From: CAWGMT01 sp963823675
GTDB taxonomy: Bacteria; Planctomycetota; Planctomycetia; Isosphaerales; Isosphaeraceae
Assembly (NCBI GenBank): GCA_963823675.1
Contig: CAWGMT010000025.1
Span: 186,001-250,000, forward strand
Length of the DNA: 64,000 bases
Direction: 5' to 3'
Shown here: positions 18,164 through 27,207 of the stretch, one piece after another
Numbering within the stretch: position 1 is the stretch's first letter
How the letters are laid out: every line of letters begins with the position of its first letter
The notes under the pieces: model-generated
Database searches by the model: none
What the model saw: the letters and a program-made list of their open reading frames with translations, nothing else
Told to the model about the DNA's origin: nothing
Translations under genes and position numbers: made by a program

Positions 18164-18300
18164 TCAGAAGGCAGCCTGTTGATCTTGCGCGAGCAATTCC
18201 TGCTGGCGCTCGATCCAGGACGCGACCCTGGTGCGCGTCGGGAACCGCGGGGCGAAGGCAGCCAGGAGCAAAAGTGCCACAACCAGGGCGATCGAGAGCG
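18164..18300 (-). pseudogene. 3' remnant of a small membrane protein gene truncated by the IS element
   Basis: An open minus-strand frame ends here with a good hydrophobic helix (LSIALVVALLLLAAFAPRFP) and a Gln-rich tail (ELLAQDQQAAF), then runs directly into the left end of the IS4-type element at about 18300. No start codon belonging to it is visible. It could be co-oriented with the permease gene. Low certainty, as only about 45 residues remain. Confidence 0.35.
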
Positions 18301-19919
18301 GAAAAGGTGTCAGGAACCGATTCGTGGCCCGGCAGGCCGGTTCCTGGGACGTTTTCCCCAACGGTTCCTGACACGAATGGCACTCGGAAATTCGTAAGTT
18401 GTTTCGGAGAAGTGGGATAGACAAATATCGTCCTCCTTGGGACAAGGATTGGTGCTTGCAAGATCCAAACCCTGTCCGGCAAGGAGGCCGACAATGCCCC
18501 AGACTACGCGACGGTGGATTCTGGAAAAGGTCAAGTCCCTTCGCGAGTCCCAGCTCCTTCCCTTTCACGAGATCCTCGACGCCAACACGGTCAGGTCGGC
18601 ACTGGCGGCAGAGCGGGTCAAATTCAAGGATCGCATCTACACACCTTTCGTGACCCTCTGCCTGTTCCTCTCCCAGGTGCTCGACCCCGACCACTCGTGT
18701 CGTGCGGCGGTCGCGCGGCTGATCGTCTGGCTGGCCATCAACCATCGCAAACCTTGCGCCGGAGACTAACAGTTATTGTGATGCACGCCGGCGGCTCCCT
18801 CTCGGGGTCATTGTTCGGCTGGTCCGTCAGACCGCTCAGAAAGTGGACGCCGGTGCAAACGCCGATTGGCTGTGGAAGGGACGCAAGGTCTCGCTGGTCA
18901 ACGGCACGACCGCCTCGATGCCCGACACCGTACAGAACCAACAAGCCTTCCCTCAGGCGAACACCCAGGGCATCGGTTTGGGTTTCCCCGTAGTTCGGAT
19001 GGTAGGGATCATTTCGCTGGCCACGGGTGTCGTTCGCGACCTGGCGCTGGGGCCGTACAAAGGAAAGGAGACAGGCGAGACGGCCTTGTTCCGCACGTTG
19101 CTGGATGGCCTCGAGGCAGGCGAAATCATGCTGGGGGACCGCTGTTATGCCTCGTTTTTCATGATCGCGGACCTGATGCAGCGGAACGTTGACAGCCTGT
19201 TCCGGATGCACCAGCGCCGGAGGTTCGACTTCCGCCGCGGCCGACGGCTGGGCGTCGAGGACCACGTTGTCACCTGGACCAAGCCGGAGCGGCCCGAATG
19301 GATGGACGAGGAAACCTATGCGCAGATCCCCAGCGAGATCAAGGTCCGCGAACTGCGATTCAAGGTTCAGCAGCCCGGCTTCCGAGTCAACGAGCTGGTG
19401 CTGGTGACGACGATGCTCGACGCGGAGGCGTACACCAAGGAAGAGCTGGCAGACCTTTTCCTACAACGATGGAACATAGAATTAGATTTACGCTCAATTA
19501 AAGACGTACTCCAAATGGACGTGCTGCGATGCAAGACGCCTGATATGGTGGAGAAGGAGATCTGGATACATTTACTGTCTTACAACTTGATCCGAGGCGT
19601 GGCGGCCCAGGCCGCCGAGGCGCACGGTAAGCAACCGCGACAGTTGAGCTTCAAGGGAACGCTTCAGACGATGACGGCGCTCCAGGAGGCCTTGCGACAA
19701 GCAACGCCCAGCGTCAGGGAATACTTGGTGGAGGTGATGCTCACTGCGATTTCGGCGCACGAGGTCGGCGATCGACCCGGCCGCGTCGAGCCGCGCCAAC
19801 AAACGACGACCGAAGGCACAAAAGTTTCTTATGGAACCGCGACGAAAGGCGCGCAAACGCCTACTGCAAGCGGCTTAGGGGAATAACCGAGTGCCATTCG
19901 TTCCTGACACCTTTTCCGC
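18298..19919 (+). mobile_element. IS4-family insertion sequence with an interrupted left terminal repeat
   Basis: The left end at 18298 reads GCGGAAAAGGTGTCAGGAAC and the right end (19900-19919) is its exact inverse. On the right the next inner bases (inverse) read GAATGGCACTCGG (19887-19899). On the left the same inner bases appear only at 18375-18387, so 57 bases (18318-18374) interrupt the left terminal repeat. No clear target duplication was found. The element carries one transposase gene with a frameshift. Confidence 0.8.
18494..19886 (+). CDS. IS4-family transposase (one frameshift)
   Basis: Starts at ATG 18494 with GGAGG just upstream (MPQTTRRWILEKVKSLRESQ). The first frame stops at about 18769 and the second resumes as NSYCDARRRLPLGVIVRLV, the conserved IS4 N-terminal segment. 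Adding one GC to TGCGCCGGAG (to TGCGCGCCGGAG) gives KPCAPETNSYCDARRRLP in one frame. DDE features: Asp in NGTTASMPDT, Asp in MLGDRCYASFF, and the Y-x2-R-x3-E-x6-K region DLFLQRWNIELDLRSIK with catalytic Glu. The disrupted frame, if real, would inactivate it, but the error pattern matches the other genes of the window. Confidence 0.9.
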
Positions 19920-19925
19920 GGTGGG

Positions 19926-20207
19926 TCACTCGCCCGCTGCAGTGGGACCGGCCGGCGGCCGCGCCGGCGCGTGGCTGGGATTGGTAACCTCGACGATCAG
20001 GCCCAGGTCGATGCGGTGTGTTCGGTAAGCGCCGGGCTCGGAGTCCCCCGCGGTGAAAACGACTATGTCGCGTATGCGCTGTACTGGAGGGATCGCGACG
20101 AAGTCTGGGTGCGTGACTGTGAAGTGCCGACCGTCGACAAGCTTCAGGTCGAATGGCTGGAACGGTTGAGCGTGGAGCGCTTCGCGGACGGCTTCCAGTG
20201 TGGCCAT
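19926..20207 (-). CDS. Small conserved planctomycete protein
   Basis: 93 residues from ATG 20207: MATLEAVREALHAQPFQPFD, then LVDGRHFTVTHPDFVAIPP and a hydrophobic strand (LGLIVEVTN) near the end. I recognise this family of 70-100-residue proteins with the motif QPFxPFxLxLxDGR and HPDF as frequent in planctomycetes; its function is unknown. No signal peptide. Its stop lies seven bases from the right end of the IS4 element, so the element inserted just behind it. Confidence 0.75.
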   Translation of the reverse strand: MATLEAVREALHAQPFQPFDLKLVDGRHFTVTHPDFVAIPPVQRIRDIVVFTAGDSEPGAYRTHRIDLGLIVEVTNPSHAPARPPAGPTAAGE

Positions 20208-20357
20208 GGCTGGTCGTTTCTTTCTGGTCAGATTCCCCGGGCCTGACCGAGGACGCGCTTGAGTTGGGTCGTTGACCAGCTCCCACCAAGACGGGGAACG
20301 GCGACCGGGACACTATTCTTCGATCATACCTGAGCGTCCCGTCGGTGTCGCCTGTTT

Positions 20358-20590
20358 CAGGCTACGGTCTGCCGCCCCGTTCGGGGCTGGGAAACCGGCA
20401 AGAAGGAATGCTTGGTGGTGCGGCCGGGTTCGGACCTGGGGCTCACGCCGCCAGGCTACGATCTGTGGCCCCGTTCGGGGCTGGGAAATTGGCAAGAAGG
20501 AAGGCCCCGTGGTGCGATGCGACCTGGACCTGGGGCTCCCGCCGCCAGGCTACAATCTGCCGCGGCATTCGCGGCTTCCGCCCGGCGTTC
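20358..20590. repeat. 94-bp tandem repeat, about 2.4 copies
   Basis: Units begin CAGGCTAC at 20358, 20452 and 20546, a constant period of 94. The first two are full length and highly similar, with the core CCCCGTTCGGGGCTGGGAAA (a GC-rich hairpin) and GGCAAGAAGGAA. The third keeps only about 45 bases. No spacer variability or cas gene supports CRISPR. It fills the gap between two small genes. Confidence 0.75.
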
Positions 20591-20647
20591 TTCCGCCGGT
20601 CCCAGCCCTCCGGGGAGTTTCGGGGGGACACCAAGGTTCACAAATCA

Positions 20648-20938
20648 CTACTCGGCATCCGACCCAGGGAACCTCCGCGAATCGCGCTCGCGCCGCGTGA
20701 CTTCCAGGTCAAACCGAAGCGCTGCCCGTTCCAGGCGGAGTCGTTCCAGACCGTCGCGGGCGATCGCCAGCACCCGGCCGCGAAACTGGGCGTGCTCGAG
20801 AACCTCTTCGATCAACGGCTCGAGCTCGGCTCGCACGTCCGCGGGCTGCTCCCGGATCCGCTCCCGAAGCGCCACCAGCTCCGCCGGATACCATTCCGGC
20901 GCAATTACCTCACCCGCGTTCGCCACGTTGCTATTCAT
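20648..20938 (-). CDS. Small conserved planctomycete protein, helical
   Basis: 96 residues from ATG 20938. Predicted to be almost all helix and highly charged: PEWYPAELVALRERIREQPA, then LEPLIEEVLEHAQFRGRV and LERLRLERAALRFDLEVTRR. I recognise similar short proteins in Isosphaeraceae; function unknown. No signal peptide or membrane segment. The 273 bases upstream, to the divergent exported protein gene at 21212, presumably hold both promoters. Confidence 0.7.
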   Translation of the reverse strand: MNSNVANAGEVIAPEWYPAELVALRERIREQPADVRAELEPLIEEVLEHAQFRGRVLAIARDGLERLRLERAALRFDLEVTRRERDSRRFPGSDAE

Positions 20939-21211
20939 GATGCACCTCTTCGATGGGTTGTACCTCCACTATAACACGAAAATGGATAAGAAAACCCGAT
21001 CAACGAAACTAATTGCTCTGGGAAAGAGTGGGGGATTGTAGCGAATATACGGATGAGCCGGATTGTGCGGGCACGCAGCCAGTCGAGTGATTGACCTTCA
21101 CCGTGCTGCCGGTTGAGGTTACGATCGGCGGGCTTGAGGGAACCTATATTGAGCCCAGTTGGTTCGCGATCCTGCGGTTCGGGCGCAGGCTGACAGGGAG
21201 GTTCTGGGCCG

Positions 21212-24200
21212 ATGTTCGTGGCACGCCGATTGGTCGAGGTGATCGTCGCGGCGGGGATGATTGTCGGTCTCCTGCTCGCATCGGACCGGGGTGACGATAA
21301 GCAGCCCGCGTCGAGTGGCACGGGGGCGCTGCGCGACGGTTTCGAGGAGCCTCAGACGATCTGGCTGCGCGAGTACTCCGACGCGACTGTGAACTTGATC
21401 GCCCACGAACGGTCGCAGCGTGCCGCGCGTGGCGGCCATCTGTCGGAGCGATTCCATTTCGAAGCGGGCGCCGGCAGCCGGTTCTTCGTCAGCTATGCCA
21501 CGCCCAAGATCCCGGTCTCTGACGACCTGAATGTGGTCCTTCACGTTCGATCGAGCCGTGCCGGAATTCAAATTTTCCTGCGGGTCGTGCTGCCGGCGGA
21601 TGTCAACCCGCAGACGAAGGCACCGACCTTCATCCTGGTCCCCGGGCCGATCTTTGATCAGGTTGACCGCTGGCAGCGGCTCGAGATGAGTCACATTCGA
21701 CCGGCGATCGAGCAGCAAGCGCGTGTCAAGCGCACCGAGGTGCGGCGTGCGGTCAGCGTTGAGGGGGCCTATGTCGAGCTGGTCCTGGTTAATTTGATGG
21801 GCGGTCCAGGAGAGACCGAGGTCTTCCTCGACGACCTCGAAATCAGTCCGGTTTCCCGGGACCTGCTGGCTGCGCCGATCAACGCGAAGGACTCGGTCAA
21901 GGGGAAGGGCGCCGACGCGCCCCTGGCCGATCGCTCCGGGGCCGGGGGCGACCACCGGGCGAATTACCCTCCGCTGCGATTGGAGCGGAACCTCCTGGAG
22001 AGGCTGGCGGTGGGACCGCGGTTTCTTCCCTGGTTCCCGACTGCGATCGAAGCGCCGGGCGCCGATGTGGCGAAATTGCGTGGCGCCGGCAACGATATTC
22101 TGGTTGAAGAGGTGAACGCCGACCCGGAACGGCTCCGTGAGGCTGTGAAACGCGGGTTCATGTTAATGCCCCGGGTAAGCAGTGTCGCGACCGAAGAGGG
22201 CTCACAGCATCTCCTCGACGAGATTGCCGCCTTTCCACAGCGGCCGTCGGTCGCGTTCTGGTACCTCGGCGACCGCCTGGGGCATTCTCGCGAGGCTGGG
22301 GCCCGCGAGGTTGAGCTGACGCGCACCCGCAGCGCGCTTGCCGCCCTGCGCAAGCTCGACGACACCGATTCTCATCTGGGGTTGGCCAGCGTTGTGGGCG
22401 ATCTCCGTCTCTTCGCCCGTGCTCCGGTCGGCCTGGACATGATCGCCATCAAGCCCAGGTTCTGGAGCTCGAGCGAGACGCTGCTCGAGAATCACGCCTA
22501 TTTGCTCCAGCGCCGGGAGTCGACCATCGGATCGAACCTGGGTGCACTGTTCTGGGCCTGGATCCCGACTGTCGCGCCGCCCGGGGTCGCGCGGAACATC
22601 TGGGGCGACGACACACCGCCCGATTCGGCCTGGGCAGTCCCACCGGTCCAGCCGGCGCAGCTTCGGCTCATGACCTACCTGGCGCTGTCGGCGGGCTATC
22701 GCGGCCTGGTATTCCAGGGCGACGCCGGCCTGACCGGCAAGGCCGGGGAGGTGCTGCGGATCGAGATGAGCTTCCTCAACCTGGAAATCGACCTGTTCGA
22801 GGAGGTGCTGGCCAAGAACGTGGATTCAATCCCGACTTACGGCGTCTTCGATCCCAATCCCCCGGTGATCCCGCCCAACAGCACCAAGCAACGCCGGCCA
22901 AAATCAGTCGCGGAGCTGCCGCCCCGGCCGGGAATGCTCGCGGCCGCGATCCCGCTGCGCGAGCGTAAAGGGGCACTGCTCCTGGTCGGCGATTACGCCG
23001 ACACGGCGCAGTTCCAGCCGCCCCAGATGGCCGCGGACAAGGTCAGGCTCACTCCGGCCCTGCCTCAGGGGGCCCAGGTCTTCGAGATCAGTCCCGGCGA
23101 AGTGAAGGTCTTGACGCCGACCCGCGAGGCTGGAGGCCGGGAGTTCTTCATCCAGGAATTCGATACGACGAGCATGCTCCTCTGCACGACCGACCTGGAA
23201 CTCTTTCAGCGGATTCAGGCGCAGGTCGACAGCGTGCGTCCGCGGGCGGTCCCCATGGCGATTCGCCAGGCTGAGCTCTTGCTGGAGGAGGTCAAGGACG
23301 TTCACCGGCGGCTCGAAGCCGACGGCCATCAGATTCGCAGCGACGAAGAGCTGAAGAATCGCCGGAAGGCGGGCATCGAGGCCCGTCCTCCCGATGCCAG
23401 GGACCTCTTGGCCAAGGCCGAGGAATACATCAAGTCGGCTCGTGACGCCTGGGAGCGGGAAGACTATGCCTGGGCCTGGGCGGAGGCCCGGCGTGCCGGC
23501 CGGCCGCTTCGGGTCCTGATGCACGGTCACTGGATGCAGGCCAACGCCGCCTTGCTCAGTGCCGCGGAGACGATCAATCCCAAGCGACCCAAACCAGCGC
23601 CCGGCGCCAAGAAGCCACCGCCCTATCCACCGCTTCTGGTCCCGCCGGTTGCGTGTCCTCCATGCATCTCGTTTTACACCCTGCCCGAATACTATATCTG
23701 GGTCGACTGGATCAAGGGACGGCCAGGCTATGGATTTGGCCCCAATCGCGTGCCGTCCGGGAGTTTCGACGATCAGGAGGAGATCACGGCCGCGGGCTGG
23801 GTCAATATCGGTCATCAGATCGAGGGCCTCACGACCAAGATCGCCACGGTGTGTGCCGATCAGACGGAACCGAAAGAGCCCTGGATGTTCGGCTTCGATC
23901 CCGAGCGCGAGGCGGAGAATCACGTGATCAAGCTGACGGTCGCCGCCCAGCGATCCGAAGAGCTCGACACGATTCTGCCGCCGGTGCTCGATTTCCCGGT
24001 CGCCGCGATCCGCTCACCCGAGATTCGCGTGGAAGCCAACAACCTGATCCGGATCTCGGTGCTGGTGAAACGAGCGTTCAAATCACCGCCCGGAACGGGG
24101 GGCATCATCGTGCGCGACACGATCGGCGGCGATCAGTTCCAGTTCCGTACCAGCGCCGAGGTCCCGCGATTCTCGCGGGTTGTCCTCTTTCGCAAGGCGC

Positions 24201-24424
24201 CGGCGAACGGAACCTTCACCGTTACGCTCGGACTGGCGGGTTATGGTGATGCCTACTTCGACGACTTTCGCGTCGAGGTCATCGAAGAGGGCGCGGCTTC
24301 GACCGGCCCCGGTCTTGCCCAGGGCCGCCGTCGCCAGCGCCCTGCCGCCGCGCCGACCCTGCCGGACCCCAACCTTCCCGCCGCTGCCGCACTCCCCACC
24401 GATGGGCGCCGTCAGCAACGATAA
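21212..24424 (+). CDS. Large exported protein of unknown function
   Basis: 1070 residues from ATG 21212, with GGGAGG about ten bases upstream. The N-terminal signal segment (VEVIVAAGMIVGLLLA) precedes a beta-rich region with an acidic strand (ETEVFLDDLEISPV). The middle (FWYLGDRLG, GLDMIAIKPRFW, YLALSAGYRGLVFQGDAG) suggests a TIM-barrel-like, glycoside-hydrolase-type core, but no catalytic pair can be assigned. The helical linker after that is Pro/Lys-rich near 23570-23650. The C-terminal region (GSFDDQEEITAAGWVNIGHQ, then GYGDAYFDDFRVEVIEE) resembles a carbohydrate-binding jelly-roll. I recall long proteins of this build only from planctomycetes. A dispersed repeat follows the stop by 29 bases. 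Confidence 0.8.
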   Translation: MFVARRLVEVIVAAGMIVGLLLASDRGDDKQPASSGTGALRDGFEEPQTIWLREYSDATVNLIAHERSQRAARGGHLSERFHFEAGAGSRFFVSYATPKIPVSDDLNVVLHVRSSRAGIQIFLRVVLPADVNPQTKAPTFILVPGPIFDQVDRWQRLEMSHIRPAIEQQARVKRTEVRRAVSVEGAYVELVLVNLMGGPGETEVFLDDLEISPVSRDLLAAPINAKDSVKGKGADAPLADRSGAGGDHRANYPPLRLERNLLERLAVGPRFLPWFPTAIEAPGADVAKLRGAGNDILVEEVNADPERLREAVKRGFMLMPRVSSVATEEGSQHLLDEIAAFPQRPSVAFWYLGDRLGHSREAGAREVELTRTRSALAALRKLDDTDSHLGLASVVGDLRLFARAPVGLDMIAIKPRFWSSSETLLENHAYLLQRRESTIGSNLGALFWAWIPTVAPPGVARNIWGDDTPPDSAWAVPPVQPAQLRLMTYLALSAGYRGLVFQGDAGLTGKAGEVLRIEMSFLNLEIDLFEEVLAKNVDSIPTYGVFDPNPPVIPPNSTKQRRPKSVAELPPRPGMLAAAIPLRERKGALLLVGDYADTAQFQPPQMAADKVRLTPALPQGAQVFEISPGEVKVLTPTREAGGREFFIQEFDTTSMLLCTTDLELFQRIQAQVDSVRPRAVPMAIRQAELLLEEVKDVHRRLEADGHQIRSDEELKNRRKAGIEARPPDARDLLAKAEEYIKSARDAWEREDYAWAWAEARRAGRPLRVLMHGHWMQANAALLSAAETINPKRPKPAPGAKKPPPYPPLLVPPVACPPCISFYTLPEYYIWVDWIKGRPGYGFGPNRVPSGSFDDQEEITAAGWVNIGHQIEGLTTKIATVCADQTEPKEPWMFGFDPEREAENHVIKLTVAAQRSEELDTILPPVLDFPVAAIRSPEIRVEANNLIRISVLVKRAFKSPPGTGGIIVRDTIGGDQFQFRTSAEVPRFSRVVLFRKAPANGTFTVTLGLAGYGDAYFDDFRVEVIEEGAASTGPGLAQGRRRQRPAAAPTLPDPNLPAAAALPTDGRRQQR

Positions 24425-24452
24425 CGGCGTCGGGGTCCCATCGGCTCCGCTA

Positions 24453-24521
24453 CGGGCATGGTTCAATTGCGGGTAACAGCCCGGGCATACTAGCCCGAAG
24501 CGCCAGCGCGGGGAACCGGAA
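24453..24521 (+). repeat. Dispersed repeat R3, copy 1 (69 bp)
   Basis: Same length as 47278-47346 and about 87 percent identical by eye, sharing TTCAATTGCGGG, CCCGGGCATAC and GGGGAACCGGAA. Both copies start within 30 bases downstream of a stop codon on the same strand. Confidence 0.75.
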
Positions 24522-24650
24522 GCAACCAAGGGATCGGGGGACAGAGCCCCCTCATACACAAATCGCCGCGCGCTGCCGGCCTCTGGGAGGAGCCGGCTCT
24601 GTCCGGCGATCCCAAGCGCGCATCGTGCGGAGATCTCTTCGAGAAAGAAT

Positions 24651-25073
24651 CTAACTTACCCATGCTGGATAGTCCGCGGTATCCGCTTCGTCCACCCGGG
24701 ACGTGGTCAAAGCTTCGCTGATCGCCATGCGGCGGTTGCTGGCAAACCTGACGCAATCGTCCAACCCTACCAGCGAAGCTCCCAGCCGTAGTCCGTTATC
24801 GAGGTTGCAGACCCACACCCGCCTCGCCTCGCGAACGAAGGAAACGATCTCTCCGAAAGCCGTGCTCCCCAGTGATCGCGCGTGGGCGAAGTCGATGATG
24901 AAATACCGGAGCGAGTGCCGCTGGAAGAGCGCGTCAAGCTGTTCGCCCAGTTCTCGTGCGTGGACAGGACTGGTGATGTCGTGCGTCACGAACTCGATGA
25001 CCGCCACATTTTGATTGGTGCAATCGACCAGTTCATACACTATGTGGGCCTGAGTGTTCGTCGCGGTTGACAT
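24651..25073 (-). CDS. STAS-domain protein (anti-sigma factor antagonist type)
   Basis: 140 residues from ATG 25073 (upstream GGGGGAT); the longer frame adds an unlikely N-terminus. The STAS fold is seen in VAVIEFVTHDITSPVHAREL, then RYFIIDFAHARSLGSTAFGE, where the usual D-x-S-G-x-x-(S/T) loop is altered to FAHARSLGSTAF, and in VRVCN-like VWVCNLDNGLRLGASLVGL. In the family this loop's Ser is phosphorylated by an anti-sigma kinase; here Ser within SLGS is a candidate. It is transcribed away from the adjacent hybrid kinase gene at 25307, so the two share an intergenic region. No anti-sigma kinase or sigma factor is adjacent. Confidence 0.8.
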   Translation of the reverse strand: MSTATNTQAHIVYELVDCTNQNVAVIEFVTHDITSPVHARELGEQLDALFQRHSLRYFIIDFAHARSLGSTAFGEIVSFVREARRVWVCNLDNGLRLGASLVGLDDCVRFASNRRMAISEALTTSRVDEADTADYPAWVS

Positions 25074-25306
25074 GGATTCATCCCCCTTTTGGTCGAAGCT
25101 GACAGAAGGGCCGATATTCGAGACACAGATTGCCGCAAAGTGCGTGCCGAAACTTGAAGTTCTCGGCGGTACCTTCAGGCAGGACATTTCGATAAGTTAT
25201 AGCTGGCGTTGCAGCGAGAGTTTCCTGGTTAGCGGCTCGAGCGTTGTTCCGGTGGTGGTCCCCGCCCCGTGTCATGGCAAAGCCGTCGCGGTCTCGGAGG
25301 CACGAA

Positions 25307-27163
25307 ATGACCAAGTTGACCACCTGGGCGTTGCGCTACGGCGTTGCCGTGGTGGCCGTCGGCGCGGCCATTGGCGTTCTCTTCATTCCAGAGATTGGTA
25401 AAGGACTCGTCAGTGTCCTGTTCCTGGCCGTGCTTGTCAGCGCCTGGTACGGCGGCCTGGGCCCGGGCTTGCTGGCCACGTTCCTGGTCGCCGTTGTCGC
25501 CGTGCTCAACCTCGTCCTCGTCCAACCGGACTTCGCGCCGTGGCGGGTTGTGTCGATCATGCTCTTCGTCGGCGGCGGAGTGCTGATCACGCTGCTCGTG
25601 GAGGCCCTGCATGCAGCCCGCCGGCGGGTCGAAGCCAGCCAGCAGTGGCTCACGGCGGTGCTCTCCAGCATCGGCGACGCAGTCATCGCCACCGACTCCC
25701 AAGGACGCGCGACCTTCCTGAACCCGGTCGCCGAGATTTTGACCGGATGGGAATCTCGGGAGGCGGTAGGGAGATCCCTGACGGACATTTTTCGCATCGT
25801 CACCGAGGAGACCGGCGTGCCGGTCGAGAACCCGGTCAACCGGGTTCTCCGCGAAGGCGTCATCGTCGCACTGGCCAACCATACGATTCTGATCGCCAGG
25901 GATGGGGCGGAGCGGCCGATCGACGACAGCGGCGCTCCCATCAGGGAGAAGGGAGGAGCGATCATCGGGGTTGTGCTCGTCTTTCGCGACATCACCGAGC
26001 GGAAGCGACTGGAGCAGGAGCGGCGGCGGCGGCTTCTTGAGCTGGCCGAGGCCAACCGCCGCAAGGACGAGTTCCTGGCCATGTTAGCCCATGAGCTGCG
26101 CAATCCGCTGGCGGTGATCAGCAACGCCGTCCAGTTGAGCAGTCTGACCGGCGTCCAGGACCAGATCAACTGGTGCATGGAGGTCATCAACCGCCAGGTC
26201 AAGGTCCTGTCGCGGCTGATCGATGACCTGCTCGAGGTATCGCGAATTACGCGGGGGAAGATCCAGCTCCGCAAGGAGCCACTCGATGTGGCCATCATCG
26301 TTCATAGCGCCATCGAGTCGGTGCGTCCCTTGATCGAGGCGCGCGAGCACAAGGTCACGGTCAAAATTGCGCCCGAGCCCTTGTTAGTGGAGGCCGACCC
26401 GGTTCGCCTGGAGCAGGTCCTGGCGAACCTGCTGACCAACGCCGCCAAATACACCGACATCGGGGGTCAGATCTGGCTGTCGGCGGAGTGGGCGGAGGAG
26501 GCGATCGTCATCAAAGTCCGGGACGCGGGGATCGGCATCGCGCCCGAGCAACTGCCCTGGATTTTTGAGCTGTTCGCCCAAGGGCATCACACCCTGGCCC
26601 GATCGGAGGGAGGTCTGGGGATCGGACTGACCTTGGCCCGGGCGCTGCTCGAGATGCACGGCGGCAGCGTGACCGCGACGAGCGCCGGGCCAGGAAAGGG
26701 CAGCGAGTTCGTCGTCCGACTGCCCGCCGTCGTGCCACCAACTGCCGACCCGACGGCTCCGACAACGCAGGCCGAACCAGTCCCGCAGCGCGGCTCGCGT
26801 ATTCTGGTCATAGACGACAACCTCGACCTGGCCCACGGCCTGGCCAATTTGCTGAAGCTGCTCAATCATGAGGTGTGGATCGCCCCCGACGGCCCGGCGG
26901 GCCTCGAGGCTGCGCGGGGCCACCGCCCCGAAGTCGTGCTGCTGGACATCGGGCTGCCGGGGATGGACGGCTATCAGGTCGCCGAGCAACTCCGGCGGGA
27001 AGACTTTGGAAGGGACCTGCTGTTGATCGCGGTGACGGGCTACGGGAACGAGGAGGACCGCCGCCGAGCTCGCTTTGCGGGCTTCGACCAATTCGTGACC
27101 AAACCGGTCGATCATGCGACGCTGCTGGCACTTCTGGCCGCGCCCGGCTCCGCTGCCACCTGA
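25307..27163 (+). CDS. Hybrid sensor histidine kinase (DUF4118-type membrane domain, PAS, HisKA, HATPase, REC)
   Basis: 618 residues from ATG 25307, with GGAGG seven bases before it. A membrane domain of about four helices (residues 10-105, KdpD-like DUF4118: FLAVLVSAWYGGLGPGLLAT) precedes a PAS domain (SSIGDAVIATDSQGRATFLN; VFRDITERKRLEQER). HisKA contains MLAHELRNPLAVISNA with phospho-acceptor His262. HATPase has N box NLLTNAAKYT, G1 RDAGIGIAP and G2 GGLGIGL. The receiver domain has ILVIDDN, phospho-acceptor Asp547 in LLDIGLPGMDG, and a Lys in VTKPVD. The sensed signal is unknown. It converges on another hybrid kinase that ends 45 bases away. No frameshift seen. Confidence 0.93.
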   Translation: MTKLTTWALRYGVAVVAVGAAIGVLFIPEIGKGLVSVLFLAVLVSAWYGGLGPGLLATFLVAVVAVLNLVLVQPDFAPWRVVSIMLFVGGGVLITLLVEALHAARRRVEASQQWLTAVLSSIGDAVIATDSQGRATFLNPVAEILTGWESREAVGRSLTDIFRIVTEETGVPVENPVNRVLREGVIVALANHTILIARDGAERPIDDSGAPIREKGGAIIGVVLVFRDITERKRLEQERRRRLLELAEANRRKDEFLAMLAHELRNPLAVISNAVQLSSLTGVQDQINWCMEVINRQVKVLSRLIDDLLEVSRITRGKIQLRKEPLDVAIIVHSAIESVRPLIEAREHKVTVKIAPEPLLVEADPVRLEQVLANLLTNAAKYTDIGGQIWLSAEWAEEAIVIKVRDAGIGIAPEQLPWIFELFAQGHHTLARSEGGLGIGLTLARALLEMHGGSVTATSAGPGKGSEFVVRLPAVVPPTADPTAPTTQAEPVPQRGSRILVIDDNLDLAHGLANLLKLLNHEVWIAPDGPAGLEAARGHRPEVVLLDIGLPGMDGYQVAEQLRREDFGRDLLLIAVTGYGNEEDRRRARFAGFDQFVTKPVDHATLLALLAAPGSAAT

Positions 27164-27207
27164 ACCGCGCGAGAATTGGCGCGCATGACCGTTCGCAGCA
27201 GTGCTGC

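Noticed and set aside
18764..18775. Programmed ribosomal frameshift in the IS transposase
   Set aside because: No slippery heptamer is visible, and the same GC-unit loss explains many unrelated genes in the window.
20358..20590. Possible CRISPR array
   Set aside because: 94-base units with no alternation of short repeats and unique spacers, and no cas genes.
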